The notes: generated by a model from the sequence alone, not told the origin. Positions 16,491 through 24,946 are shown, counted from the stretch's first letter. The stretch: 41,852 bases of DNA from Novacetimonas cocois (GCF_003311635.1 NZ_QEXL01000016.1:41693-83544), one strand, 5' to 3'. Numbers and translations: made by a program.

Positions 16491-16955
16491 TTACAGAAGC
16501 GACTTGCCCTGCTTCAGCACGGCGCTGCAGACCTTCTTGGTCACTTTCTGCTTCAGGTTGCCCGTCAGGGACGACAGGGAGAACGTATTTCCGTTTCCGG
16601 TGTCCAGGATCCCCTGCTGACCGTTGGTGTAAAGGGAGTTGGACGTATCAAGGCCACTCTTGTTCTTCAGCGAGGACAGGATCGTCGAAGGCGAATTCCC
16701 CCCGAGATAGTTGTTCTCAACGCAGTAGCTGAGAAGGCCGGTGACGTTGGACGGGGCCAGCGACGATACGGACGGAATGTTCAGGCCACTGTTCGACAGC
16801 GCGCCGGACGCCGCGTTCCCTAGCAGGGAAGATGCGCCGTTCGAGTTGCCGCCCGTCAGGCCAGACAGTCCCTGTGCATGGACGGGGGCTGCGGAAACAG
16901 CGGCGAGGAGGGGAAGGGCAAGGTATGCTGCCGAAAGCTTCTTGACGATGGACAT
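16491..16955 (-). CDS. Secreted DUF2501 (YjjA-like) protein
   Basis: A 154-residue exported protein. The N-terminus is a typical signal peptide (MSIVKKLSAAYLALPLLAAVSAAPVHAQ) with cleavage likely after AHA or AQ. The mature part is rich in G, S, N and L (GLSGLTGGNSNGASSLLG), followed by a more conserved segment with LLSYCVENNYLG and a second cysteine in VTKKVCSAVLKQG that could form a disulfide. These fit the DUF2501/YjjA family, whose function is unknown to me. Its 3' end converges on hemJ; a weak GC hairpin in the 73-base gap (CCCGC/GCGGG near 16468-16485) could terminate transcription. Confidence 0.8.
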   Translation of the reverse strand: MSIVKKLSAAYLALPLLAAVSAAPVHAQGLSGLTGGNSNGASSLLGNAASGALSNSGLNIPSVSSLAPSNVTGLLSYCVENNYLGGNSPSTILSSLKNKSGLDTSNSLYTNGQQGILDTGNGNTFSLSSLTGNLKQKVTKKVCSAVLKQGKSLL

Positions 16956-17054
16956 GGGAACTCCTGGTTGCCACGGGGCAGAGCGCGCATGTCATGACAG
17001 GACCCGTTCCCGCCATGACGCACGCCAGCCCCCAGCATTCAGCCTGATGGCCCG

Positions 17055-17375
17055 TTAGGCAATCCCCACCAGCATCATGCCATATATCTTGCCAAGGACG
17101 GGGCACAGCACATACTGGATCAGCAGCAGCAGCGCGATGGGGCTGAGGTCGATATTGGCGACCGGCGGCAGGATATTGCGAATGGGCTGCAGCAGGGGTT
17201 CGGTCATGCGCGAAAGGAAATTGTAAATTTTCCATACGATCCGTTCGCGCGGATCAAGGATGCCAAAACCGATCAGGAAGCTGAAAAGGCAGGCCAGCAG
17301 AACGACCCAGGTGTAAAGCTGGATCAGTTCGAACAGCAGCCTGAACACAATGGTAATCAATGGGCCGACTTTCAA
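17055..17375 (-). CDS. yggT: YggT-family membrane protein
   Basis: A 106-residue integral membrane protein with two hydrophobic halves. The first is YTWVVLLACLFSFLIGFGILDPRERIVWKIYNFLSRMTEPLLQPIRNILPP, which contains the family signature (TEPLLxPIRxxLPP), and the second is DLSPIALLLLIQYVLC. YggT proteins have been tied to cell-division or osmotic functions in some bacteria, but the role is not settled. The start used is a TTG without a clear ribosome site, so a few residues could differ. The gene runs against hemE-hemJ and is 145 bases from the divergent tRNA gene. Confidence 0.85.
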   Translation of the reverse strand: MKVGPLITIVFRLLFELIQLYTWVVLLACLFSFLIGFGILDPRERIVWKIYNFLSRMTEPLLQPIRNILPPVANIDLSPIALLLLIQYVLCPVLGKIYGMMLVGIA

Positions 17376-17473
17376 AAGGGGGCGTCTGTGCGGAATCTAG
17401 CGTTCCGTGGCACGCGCCACAATATCAACTGTGCATCCCCATGAATAAACGCATCCGTGATGCCCGGACAGGC

Positions 17474-17502
17474 TTGACACATCGGGCCGTCGTGTGATTT
17501 AT
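17474..17502 (+). promoter_or_regulatory. Promoter of tRNA-Ala(CGC)
   Basis: TTGACA (17474-17479), a 17-base spacer and ATTTAT (17497-17502) stand 17 bases before the tRNA. The -35 is perfect and the -10 is a moderate match. Confidence 0.5.
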
Positions 17503-17519
17503 CCCCCAGCACGGTATGT

Positions 17520-17595
17520 GGGGCTGTAGCTCAGATGGGAGAGCGCCTCGTTCGCAATGAGGAGGTCAGGGGTTCGATTCCCCTCAGCTCCACCA
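17520..17595 (+). tRNA. tRNA-Ala (anticodon CGC)
   Basis: A 76-base cloverleaf with encoded CCA. The acceptor stem is GGGGCTG/CAGCTCC with the alanine-specific G3-U70 pair. The D-arm has AGCTCAGATGGGAGAGC. The anticodon stem is CCTCG/TGAGG with loop TTCGCAA, giving CGC, which reads GCG. The T-arm has GTTCGATTC. Confidence 0.97.
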
Positions 17596-17608
17596 CGTTT
17601 CCGTAAAA

Positions 17609-17794
17609 TCACCATAATATTGTGCGAATGCCTTCTTCTGTATCAGAAAGATGCTGATACACGACGTCGGCAGGTTCAGGTTGATCGTTTTTTGCTGGCG
17701 GAGTAGAGATATCCGGCTTTCTTACCTGCGGTATCCTGATCGTTGCAGGCATTTCCCCGTCGTCCCCAGCAAAGAGAAAATATTTAACCAGCAT
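17609..17794 (-). CDS. Possible small hypothetical protein (61 residues)
   Basis: An ATG-started frame between the tRNA and the second kpsD gene, on the opposite strand. The product (opening [20 protein letters not shown], with a proline-rich middle) is not one I recognise. It has no signal peptide, and no ribosome site is clear. Composition looks protein-like and there is no competing gene beneath it except the first bases of the longest kpsD reading. It may be spurious. Confidence 0.25.
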   Translation of the reverse strand: MLVKYFLFAGDDGEMPATIRIPQVRKPDISTPPAKNDQPEPADVVYQHLSDTEEGIRTILW

Positions 17795-17849
17795 GCCAGA
17801 CCATCCCGTTGTTTTGAGGACGCGTCATGAAGATGGGACCTCCGTTGGA

Positions 17850-19112
17850 ATGACGATGCCGACAGTCGTGAATGGCCGTCGCCAGCCCATGTTTTCCGAC
17901 ATGGCGCGGCGTATCGCGGGCATGGCGGCGATGTTGTCCGTAACGGGGCTTCTGCTGGCCGGATGCAATACCCTTCCCCACAGCGGGCCCGAGCAGTCGG
18001 AAATCGTGGCGGACCAGAAAAGCCCCAAGAAGAACAGCCTGGGGTTCAGGATCATCCCGATCACGCCCGAACTGATATCGTGGCTGGATGCGGAAAAGCC
18101 GCCGCTGCTGTCCACCCTGGATACGACGAATTACGTGGCGTCACATAATGATCGTATCGGACCGGGCGATCATCTGGCGATATCGGTGTATGAAGTCGGA
18201 AACGGTCTGTTCGCCGGCTCTGTTTCGGGAACGTCCACAAAGGATACCTCAAGCCTGACGAGCATGTCCGGCATCGGGGGGGATACACCGCTTGGCGCGA
18301 TTGAGTCCCGACTTCCGGTGGTGCAGGTCAATGACCAGGGCAATATCACCATCCCTTATGCCGGCAAGGTGCATGTCGCGGGGCTGACGCCGTCGGAAAT
18401 CGAACAGCGTATTGCCAGCAGCCTGAAGAATGTTTCCACGAAGCCCGCCGTGGTGGTGCGTCCCCTGGTGGATGAGACGAACGTGGCGATCGTCTATGGC
18501 GATGTCGCCAAGACCGGCCGCATTCCGCTGTCGCCCAATCAGGAACGCGTGCTTGATGTCGTCGCGCTGGCGGGGGGGGCAAAGCACCTTTCCGAAGATG
18601 TGCTTGTGCAGCTGACGCGCGGCGACCGGCTGGTGCAGGCGCCCCTGAAACTCATCGAACAGACGCCGGAGCAGGATATTCCCCTTCAGCCCGGTGACCG
18701 GCTTGAACTGCTGTATGAACCGCGCAGCTTTACGGTGTTCGGTGCGACCGCCAAGGTTGACGAGGTCGATTTTACCACGCCGACCCTGTCGCTGGCGGAA
18801 GGTCTGTCGCGCGTTGGCGGGCCGCTGGATCAGCAGGCCGATCCGAATGCCGTTTACCTGTTCCGTTTCGAGGACCGCAATATTGCCAGCAGGCTTGGCC
18901 TGCAGATGGATCCGGGGCAGCAGAACATTCCCGTTGTGTACCAGCTGGACATGATGAATGCGCAGAATTACTTCCTTGCGCAGCAGTTCCCGATGAAAAA
19001 CAAGGACCTGATTTACGTCGCCAACGCAAAAATAAATAATTTCAACAAGTTCTTCAACCTGTTGAGCACGATCATCAGCCCGGGTATCACGGCCGCCTGG
19101 CTGGCGAAGTAA
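17850..19112 (+). CDS. Polysaccharide export outer-membrane lipoprotein, KpsD/Wza-type (copy 2)
   Basis: Paralogue of the protein encoded at 558-1772. Shared marks include the lipobox LLLAGC followed by xTLPxSGP, the segment RIIPITPELISWLDAEKPPLL, the export domain IGPGDHLAISVYEVGNGLF and QGNITIPYAGKVHVAGLT, the VVYGDVAKTGRIPL-like SLBB segment, and a nearly identical C-terminus (MKNKDLIYVANAKINNF). Compared with copy 1 it has a longer loop (about residues 115-145) rich in S, T and G. I chose the ATG at 17850, giving a 39-residue lipoprotein leader; 17793 and 17889 are alternatives. It is followed by a GT4 gene, suggesting a second surface-polysaccharide unit. Function beyond export is not known. 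Confidence 0.88.
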   Translation: MTMPTVVNGRRQPMFSDMARRIAGMAAMLSVTGLLLAGCNTLPHSGPEQSEIVADQKSPKKNSLGFRIIPITPELISWLDAEKPPLLSTLDTTNYVASHNDRIGPGDHLAISVYEVGNGLFAGSVSGTSTKDTSSLTSMSGIGGDTPLGAIESRLPVVQVNDQGNITIPYAGKVHVAGLTPSEIEQRIASSLKNVSTKPAVVVRPLVDETNVAIVYGDVAKTGRIPLSPNQERVLDVVALAGGAKHLSEDVLVQLTRGDRLVQAPLKLIEQTPEQDIPLQPGDRLELLYEPRSFTVFGATAKVDEVDFTTPTLSLAEGLSRVGGPLDQQADPNAVYLFRFEDRNIASRLGLQMDPGQQNIPVVYQLDMMNAQNYFLAQQFPMKNKDLIYVANAKINNFNKFFNLLSTIISPGITAAWLAK

Positions 19113-19119
19113 GCCTGTC

Positions 19120-20340
19120 TTGACGGGGAGGGTGATCGGAAAACCGCTGGCGGCAGGCCCGTTCCCATTGCCGCGGCGTTTCCCGCTCAGTCCTGTCTGG
19201 CTGGATGGCCGGAACATCGGCAGCCGTGGCGGTACCGGCGTCGCAAGATATACGCGTGATCTTGCGGACTGCCTGCACGAAATCGGCGTTTCCACCGCAT
19301 TCCTTGATGGGCGGGACGAAAACCCCGGAAAGCTCTCTTTCCGTGAACTTGAAAAAGCGTACCGACTGGTCCGTGCGCTCCGGTCGCAGCGACATATTAT
19401 CGACAGACCCGATACACAGGGCCACACGGCGCCATCCTGCGTCGATCTGTATCGGACGGCACATGTCAGGTACAAAACCTTTGGCCGGCTGACGTCATTA
19501 CGTGCCGATACGCCGCCCACGCTCATGCACTGGACATATCCCCTGCCAATGGTCCTGCAGGGCTGCATGAACGTCGTGACCATTCACGATCTTGTCCCGA
19601 TCCTCAATCCCGGACTGACGGGCATAGATCCCGGGCGTTTTGAACGCCTGCTGCGTGAACTGGTGACGCGCATGGACAGGATCGTCACCGTTTCCGAAAC
19701 GGTCAGGCAACAGATCATCGATATCCTTGATGTTGCGCCCGAACGCGTCGTCAATCTGTATCAGATGGTCGATATCGATATCACCGCCGTAATGGCCAGC
19801 CCCCGTATCGTTCCCCCCGGCAGTCTGATCCATATCGGGCGCGTGGAATCACGCAAGAATATCGCGCGTCTTGTCGCGGCCTATGCCCGCAGCAGAAGTC
19901 ATCGCCCGCTGGTGCTGGTCGGTCCCGATGGCGATGACCGGCCCGACCTGTCATTGCCGGATGGACCCGGTCGGCTGATCCGCCTGCCGTGGAGCAGCCG
20001 CCTTCAGCTGTTGCGCGGCCTTGCAGAGGCGCATGCCCTGGTTTTTCCGTCCCTTGCCGAAGGATTCGGACTGCCCATTATCGAGGCGATGGCGCTGGGG
20101 ACGCCTGTCATTACCTCGCGCGGGGGCGCGACGGAGGAAATTGCGGGCGGGGCCGCCCGTCTTGTCGATCCGTTCGATGTGGATGATATCGCCGGTGCGA
20201 TTTCCGAACTTGATGGCGTGGACAAGACATGCGGCGTGTGTGGCGATCTTGTAAGGCGCGGATACGTGCGGGCGAAGTTCTTCTCGCGTCAGGCCTATAC
20301 CGCACGGCTTGCGGCATTTCATGCGCGACTGACTGCCTGA
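19120..20340 (+). CDS. GT4-family glycosyltransferase beside kpsD copy 2
   Basis: A 406-residue GT-B glycosyltransferase. The N-terminal half has WLDGRNIGSRGGTGVARYTRDLADCL (a typical glycine-rich acceptor-side loop) and VVTIHDLVPILNP. The C-terminal half has HIGRVESRKNIARLV, LVLVGPDGDD, and FPSLAEGFGLPIIEAMALGTPVITSRGGATEEIAGGAA, the group-1 donor-binding E-x7-E region. The start is uncertain: TTG at 19120, seven bases after kpsD copy 2, or GTG at 19132 directly after GGGGAGG. It probably acts with the upstream export protein. It is similar in layout to the capsule GT4 at 6115-7350 but clearly diverged. Confidence 0.85.
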   Translation: MTGRVIGKPLAAGPFPLPRRFPLSPVWLDGRNIGSRGGTGVARYTRDLADCLHEIGVSTAFLDGRDENPGKLSFRELEKAYRLVRALRSQRHIIDRPDTQGHTAPSCVDLYRTAHVRYKTFGRLTSLRADTPPTLMHWTYPLPMVLQGCMNVVTIHDLVPILNPGLTGIDPGRFERLLRELVTRMDRIVTVSETVRQQIIDILDVAPERVVNLYQMVDIDITAVMASPRIVPPGSLIHIGRVESRKNIARLVAAYARSRSHRPLVLVGPDGDDRPDLSLPDGPGRLIRLPWSSRLQLLRGLAEAHALVFPSLAEGFGLPIIEAMALGTPVITSRGGATEEIAGGAARLVDPFDVDDIAGAISELDGVDKTCGVCGDLVRRGYVRAKFFSRQAYTARLAAFHARLTA

Positions 20341-20734
20341 TAAGGGAGTGTTTCAAAATCCGGCCTTCGCAATACCATGCGGATCATGAGAAAGTTTTGG
20401 GTCATGATTTTTGAAAAATCACGCAGGGACATGGCCTATCTGGAAAAGGTGGCACCCGGGATTTTTTGTTTTTCCTGTCGGCAGGCCAATTTCATACACC
20501 TCTCGGCGACATCGGGACGGGGCATCCTGATCCCGAAACAATCGATTTTCATCATGCCGTGGCACGGTGAAATTTGCCTTCATTGACAGAATCAGGGTGA
20601 AAAAATCACAAACGGATCGTGTCAATATTCTTATCATTCTGTACAGATGTCCCATGATCCGGAATATTCGCGCGTTGGACGGATTCAACGGGCAACATAT
20701 TTTTGACATCGTGAAACGGCAGGAGAGAATTACA
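20341..20734. other. Gene-poor gap with palindromes
   Basis: No gene is convincing here. A perfect odd palindrome TGATTTTTGAAAAATCA occupies 20405-20421. CCCGGG followed by a T-run (about 20457-20467) could terminate the glycosyltransferase transcript. The stretch is AT-richer than its surroundings. TTGACA occurs at 20583 and 20703, but neither has a good -10. An upstream in-frame extension of the next gene into this gap has no ribosome site. Confidence 0.45.
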
Positions 20735-21013
20735 ATGGGCGGTGACGATACTGTACGCGATGGGGAAATTGCGTTGCTCGAAGCCCACGTGGGCTGTCTT
20801 GAGGTTGCGTTGCAGACAGCGCTGCGGATGCTGACCCGTGAACAGCAGATCGCGATGCTGGATCATGAAAACGCCCGGATCAGGGAGCGTGACGAACAGC
20901 AGATGGCGCATCAGCTTGGCCCCGACGGGGACGAGTTCAATGATATTACCAGTGCGCACAAGCTTGTTGCGGACTGTATTGCGCGGGTGGTTTCCGAATC
21001 CAGAACATCCTGA
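20735..21013 (+). CDS. Hypothetical 92-residue helical protein
   Basis: I do not recognise a family. The start is ATG at 20735, set by AGGAG nine bases upstream. The product is acidic and rich in A, E, L, D and R, with a pattern fitting a coiled coil (EIALLEAHVGCLEVALQTALRMLTREQQIAML then DHENARIRERDEQQMA). It has no signal peptide or membrane segment. It ends 12 bases before a methyltransferase-like gene that has its own AGGAG, so the two probably form an operon. It might be a partner or regulator of that enzyme, but this is only inference from adjacency. Confidence 0.6.
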   Translation: MGGDDTVRDGEIALLEAHVGCLEVALQTALRMLTREQQIAMLDHENARIRERDEQQMAHQLGPDGDEFNDITSAHKLVADCIARVVSESRTS

Positions 21014-21025
21014 AGGAGAAATGGC

Positions 21026-21871
21026 ATGACCAGACCGGCACGCGGTAAAAGAACGGGAAACATACAGGAACTTCTGAAGTCACTGGGGGGAGCTGATACG
21101 GGCCGGGATCTGTACCAGCGGCTGAATGATCCAGATATCCGCATTGATGATGTCGTGCGTGAACTGGTCATGCGGCCCGAATTCGAACAGGCCTACAAGC
21201 ATCATCGTACCGGCAATATCATGGATGATGGACGGATGGAGGCGGACCCCGCCTTTGTCGGTCTTCCCGATCTCGATATCTCCCGGCCTTTTGCCACGCA
21301 GTTCCAGACCGCATTCAAACCCCGCCTTGCCAGAAGGGCGGACAGCTTTGAACTGATGTTCGATCGCCTGTCCGGGCGACGCGCCCCCTTCATCCTGGAA
21401 ACCGGCTGCCTGCGTGTCGGCGGCAACTGGGAAGGCGATGGGCAGAGCACGTTCCAGTTTGACAGTTTTGTCCGTGATGTTGGCGGATCGGTCATTTCCA
21501 TCGACATCACGCCAGACAGCATCGAAAGCGCGCGCCGCGCCTGCAGTGGCGCGACCAGCCTGATCCTCAATGATTCCGTCGCCGCCCTGCATATGCTGTC
21601 GCTGCGGTGCGGGGCGCCGGTGGACCTGATCTATCTGGACAGTTTCGACCTCGATCACGCCAATCCGATGCCAAGCGCGATCCATCACATCATGGAACTT
21701 ACGGCGGTGCGACCGCTGATCGGTCCGGACACGTTGCTGTGCATCGATGATTACAACGTGGGCGACCTTGGCCCCGGGGGCAAGGGACTGCTGGTCGATC
21801 GCTTCATGAAAACGATCCGCGCGGAAGTCCTTTATGACGGTTATCAGAAAATCTGGCAGGTACTGCCCTGA
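21026..21871 (+). CDS. Class I SAM-dependent methyltransferase-like protein
   Basis: A 281-residue predicted cytoplasmic protein. After an N-terminal helical region (residues 1-90, including LYQRLNDPDIRIDDVVRELVMRPEF) comes a Rossmann-type domain: FILETGCLRVGGNWEGDGQS (motif I-like), GGSVISIDITPDSIESARRA (acidic end of strand 2), DLIYLDSFDLDH and LLCIDDYNVGDLGPGGKG. The order resembles the Methyltransf_24/TylF-like group found in glycan and secondary-metabolite loci. Start ATG follows AGGAG. Being downstream of kpsD copy 2 and a glycosyltransferase suggests a sugar or glycan methyltransferase; its true substrate is unknown. A hairpin overlaps its stop codon. Confidence 0.7.
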   Translation: MTRPARGKRTGNIQELLKSLGGADTGRDLYQRLNDPDIRIDDVVRELVMRPEFEQAYKHHRTGNIMDDGRMEADPAFVGLPDLDISRPFATQFQTAFKPRLARRADSFELMFDRLSGRRAPFILETGCLRVGGNWEGDGQSTFQFDSFVRDVGGSVISIDITPDSIESARRACSGATSLILNDSVAALHMLSLRCGAPVDLIYLDSFDLDHANPMPSAIHHIMELTAVRPLIGPDTLLCIDDYNVGDLGPGGKGLLVDRFMKTIRAEVLYDGYQKIWQVLP

Positions 21872-21887
21872 TATCCCTCCATCAGGG
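21866..21887. terminator. Hairpin between convergent genes
   Basis: CCCTGAT (21866-21872) pairs with ATCAGGG (21881-21887) around an 8-base loop. It overlaps the stop of the methyltransferase-like gene and lies nine bases beyond the end of the convergent Rid-family gene, so it could serve both. No T-run follows. Confidence 0.4.
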
Positions 21888-21895
21888 GGAACGCG

Positions 21896-22246
21896 TCAGG
21901 ATTTTGGCGTTACCAGAAGGTCAAGTTCCACCAGTTCCTCCTGATGCCTGCCGCTTTTGACAAGGCGTAGTGTCGTTGCGGGACAGGATTGACCGAACAG
22001 TTCGTTGAGGGTGGAAAAACAGGCGCTGAATCCTTCCGTCCCGCTCAGGGTGAAAATGATCCGCGTCACGTCGCGCAGGCTGTATCCATGTTGTTCCAGT
22101 TCGGATGCCCCCTGTGCCAGCGCCAGGCGCAACTGCGCGACAAGGCTGGGCGCGAACTCCCCGTTTCCGGGGTTGCGACCGGTCAGGTGACGAATATGGA
22201 TTTCCGCGTTCGGTCGTGTTAATTTTTCCATCGGGACGAAAATCAC
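21896..22246 (-). CDS. Divergent RidA/YjgF-family protein
   Basis: Rid proteins are small trimeric proteins; active ones hydrolyse reactive enamine/imine intermediates. The 116-residue frame (or 111 from the ATG at 22231) fits the family in length and order: HIRHLTGRNPGNGEFAPSLVAQLRLALAQGASELEQHGYSLRDVTRIIFTL, then GFSACFSTLNELFGQSCPATTLRLV and a final beta strand. The strand that in active RidA carries the catalytic arginine (RVEIE type) reads LVELDLLV here, so that arginine seems to be missing. This suggests a non-deaminase Rid subgroup. It is monocistronic and convergent with the methyltransferase-like gene. Confidence 0.7.
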   Translation of the reverse strand: MIFVPMEKLTRPNAEIHIRHLTGRNPGNGEFAPSLVAQLRLALAQGASELEQHGYSLRDVTRIIFTLSGTEGFSACFSTLNELFGQSCPATTLRLVKSGRHQEELVELDLLVTPKS

Positions 22247-22467
22247 AAAACAGTCATATTTTGTCCATGATTAAATTCAGGCGCCCGCATGACGTCTTCC
22301 ATCCGTTCCCCAGCCCTGCGAAATGCAGATGTGATGATGGTGGCACTTTTCATATGTGGTAAAAGGGGGGAAAATCCCGTGATGGGGAACCTGCGTTCCC
22401 GATTGTCATAAAATTCTGGCATCCGAATGTCGGTTCATGCCGGCATGATGTCCGTTCAGGGTTTCGC

Positions 22468-23490
22468 GTGACTGCCACATACATGCATGAAGATTCACCA
22501 CCGCCGCGCAGCATCCTGCTTGTCACCGGCCTTTCCGGGGCTGGCAAGTCGTCGATCCTGCGCATTCTGGAGGATCTTGGGCACGAGGTCATCGACAATC
22601 CGCCGCTTGGCATGCTCGATGAAATCGTGGCCAGGGCGGAAAAGCCCGTTGCGGTCGGGGTGGATTCACGCACGCGCGGCTTTGACGCCACGGCCGTGCT
22701 GGCGGCACTGTCGCGCCTGCGGATCAATCCCCACCTCCATGCGGAGCTGATTTACGCCACGGCGGAGGAAAGCGTGCTGCTGCGCCGCTACACCGCCACG
22801 CGCAGGCGCCATCCGCAGGCCATCCATGGCACCGTCAAGGAAGGGATCGAGGCGGAAATCCGCCTTACCTCCCCCCTGCGTGAAGCCGCCGATGTGGTGA
22901 TCGACACCAGCGACCTGCCCCCGCCCGAACTGCGCCAGCTTGTGGAGGCGCGCTTTGGACAGTGGGAGGATGGCCGTGGGGAAGGGCTGACCGTGGCCCT
23001 GATGTCGTTTGCCTTCCCCGCCGGCCTCCCGCGGGAGGCGGACATGGTGTTCGATGCGCGTTTCCTGCGTAATCCCTATTACGATCCTTCCCTGTCCGCG
23101 CTGACGGGGCTTGATCCGCAGGTCGCGGCCTATGTTCAGGCCGATCCCGATTATGCGGGCTTCCTTGACCGGATCGACGACCTTCTGGAACTTGTCCTGC
23201 CGCGTTTCGTGCAGGAAGGAAAGAAATACGCCACGATCGCCATCGGCTGCTCGGGCGGGCGGCATCGCTCCGTGACGCTGGTGGAGGCACTGGCCGACCG
23301 TCTGGGCAAACCGCACGCCTCCGTCCCTGCCGCCGCAGGACAGGAAGGGGCCGTGACAGGTTTCCCACGGGGGCAGTGGCCCGTGGTGGTGATGCATCGC
23401 GAACTGGCCCGGCAGGGCCGCAGCAGCTGGCGATGGGCAAATCGCCCCGGCGGTCAGGCGCGGCAGCCTGATGACACCTCCGCATCATGA
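22468..23490 (+). CDS. rapZ: RNase adapter / nucleotide-binding protein RapZ (YvcJ family)
   Basis: In enterobacteria RapZ directs RNase E to the GlmZ small RNA and so controls glucosamine-6-P synthesis; in other bacteria it is a conserved P-loop protein of less clear role. The 340-residue product has Walker A GLSGAGKSS, IDNPPLGMLDEI, a VGVDSRTRGF segment, the DARFLRNPYYDPSLSALTGLD motif and the C-terminal CSGGRHRSVTLVEAL loop that binds amino-sugar phosphate in E. coli. Start GTG at 22468 with CAGGG upstream. The tail after residue 300 is low-complexity. The usual alphaproteobacterial neighbours hprK and PTS genes are absent here; pabB follows after 28 bases. Confidence 0.93.
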   Translation: MTATYMHEDSPPPRSILLVTGLSGAGKSSILRILEDLGHEVIDNPPLGMLDEIVARAEKPVAVGVDSRTRGFDATAVLAALSRLRINPHLHAELIYATAEESVLLRRYTATRRRHPQAIHGTVKEGIEAEIRLTSPLREAADVVIDTSDLPPPELRQLVEARFGQWEDGRGEGLTVALMSFAFPAGLPREADMVFDARFLRNPYYDPSLSALTGLDPQVAAYVQADPDYAGFLDRIDDLLELVLPRFVQEGKKYATIAIGCSGGRHRSVTLVEALADRLGKPHASVPAAAGQEGAVTGFPRGQWPVVVMHRELARQGRSSWRWANRPGGQARQPDDTSAS

Positions 23491-23518
23491 AGGCCCGGGC
23501 GGCAAGCGCCCCTGACCC

Positions 23519-24946
23519 GTGACAGCCCCTAACCCGCCACAGACGTACCCCGCCTATGCGCATGAACTGCCATGGCGGGAGGTCGGCGACGTGTTGGCCA
23601 CGCTGGGCGATGTGCCATGGATGGCCTGTCTGGACAGCGGCGGGGATATCGCCCCACGTGGCCGGTGGAGCTTCATCTGCATTGATCCCGTTCATGTGCT
23701 GGTCGCGCGCGCAGGCCGCTGCATGCTTGATGGCCGCGAAGCCGGGGACGATCCGCTGGCGCTTCTGCGGGGACTGGTGCCCTCCTTTTCCTGTCCCGTG
23801 CAGGTGCCGTTTGCGGGCGGGGCCATCGGCTTTGCGGATTACCGCTTTGGGCAGCGGGCAATGGGCCTTGCAACCCGGCATGAGGCCGATCCGTGGCAGC
23901 CCGAATTCGTGGCGGCCATCTATGACCATGTCATGGTATTCGACCGGCATGCGCGCCAGGCGTGGGTGGCGGGATATGGAACGCAGGCCGATACGGCACG
24001 ACAGCGCGAAAAGGTGCGGCGGTTGTGGGACATGGTCACCCCGGACGCGCCGGTTCCGCCCATGCCACGGGTTCCTTTCATGGCGGACCGCACGCCCCGC
24101 GCCTATCGGCAGGCCGTGGCGCGGGCGCGTAAGTATATCGCGGCAGGCGACATCTTTCAGGTCAACATCACCTCGCGCATGTGGGGGGACAGGCCGCCGG
24201 GACTGTCGGCCATGGCGGCATATCGCGCGTTGCGCGCGACCTCCGCCGCGCCGTTCGGGGCGTTCCTGTCATGCGGGCCGGACTTCGCCCTTCTTTGCGC
24301 ATCGCCGGAGCGGTTCATTTCCCTTGACGCCGCAGGCACCATCACGACGCGCCCCATAAAGGGCACGGCCCCACGCGATCCGGATCCCGTGCGCGACAGG
24401 CAGCTTGCGCATGCATTGCGGCAGGATGACAAGGAATGCGCGGAAAACCTGATGATCGTTGACCTGATGCGCAACGATATCGGACAGGTCGCGAGGATCG
24501 GAAGCGTCCGCGTGCCGGAACTGTTCAGCGTGGAACGCTTTGTCCATGTCCACCATCTGGTGTCGGAGGTGCGGGCGACGTTGCAGGCGGGCCATGACGG
24601 CATCGACCTGCTGCGCGTGACGTTGCCCCCCGGTTCGGTGACCGGCGCGCCCAAGCATCGCGCGATGCAGGTCATCGACGAACTGGAAAGCTCTGCGCGC
24701 GGCCCCTATTGCGGGGTCGTGTTCCGGATCGGTGGCGACGGGGCGATGGACAGTTCCGTCATCATCCGCGCCCTGACGCTGACCCGCGACAGGATATGGG
24801 CGGCGGCTGGTGGCGGGATTACGATACTTTCCGATCCTGACAGGGAATATGACGAAATGTGTCTCAAGATCGCGGCACTTCTGGCGGTCTTTGGCGGCAT
24901 GCCCCCCACAGGGGAGGAACAGGCCAGTGAGGAGAAACGGGGATGA
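23519..24946 (+). CDS. pabB: Aminodeoxychorismate synthase component I
   Basis: Makes 4-amino-4-deoxychorismate from chorismate for folate synthesis, with ammonia from a PabA partner not encoded here. The 475-residue product has an N-terminal anthranilate-synthase-I-like domain (RGRWSFICIDP) and a C-terminal chorismate-binding domain with AAGDIFQVNITSRM, TRPIKGTAPRD, ENLMIVDLMRNDIGQVA, PPGSVTGAPKHRAMQVIDELE, and GGGITILSDPDREYDE. The lysine in PIKGT is the residue diagnostic for PabB over TrpE. Start GTG at 23519. It overlaps pabC by four bases (ATGA), so the two are co-translated; together they give 4-aminobenzoate. Confidence 0.93.
   Translation: MTAPNPPQTYPAYAHELPWREVGDVLATLGDVPWMACLDSGGDIAPRGRWSFICIDPVHVLVARAGRCMLDGREAGDDPLALLRGLVPSFSCPVQVPFAGGAIGFADYRFGQRAMGLATRHEADPWQPEFVAAIYDHVMVFDRHARQAWVAGYGTQADTARQREKVRRLWDMVTPDAPVPPMPRVPFMADRTPRAYRQAVARARKYIAAGDIFQVNITSRMWGDRPPGLSAMAAYRALRATSAAPFGAFLSCGPDFALLCASPERFISLDAAGTITTRPIKGTAPRDPDPVRDRQLAHALRQDDKECAENLMIVDLMRNDIGQVARIGSVRVPELFSVERFVHVHHLVSEVRATLQAGHDGIDLLRVTLPPGSVTGAPKHRAMQVIDELESSARGPYCGVVFRIGGDGAMDSSVIIRALTLTRDRIWAAAGGGITILSDPDREYDEMCLKIAALLAVFGGMPPTGEEQASEEKRG

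Noticed and set aside
18249-19583. 444-codon minus-strand frame spanning kpsD copy 2 and the GT4 gene
   Set aside because: Shadow caused by GC-rich codon bias; both plus-strand genes are supported by motifs.
20567-20734. N-terminal extension of the 92-residue protein
   Set aside because: The upstream start lacks a ribosome site and the added residues do not look like protein, whereas ATG 20735 has AGGAG.
22436-22447. 12-bp palindrome CATGCCGGCATG before rapZ as an operator
   Set aside because: Single short palindrome with no second copy in the window; could be chance in GC-rich DNA.
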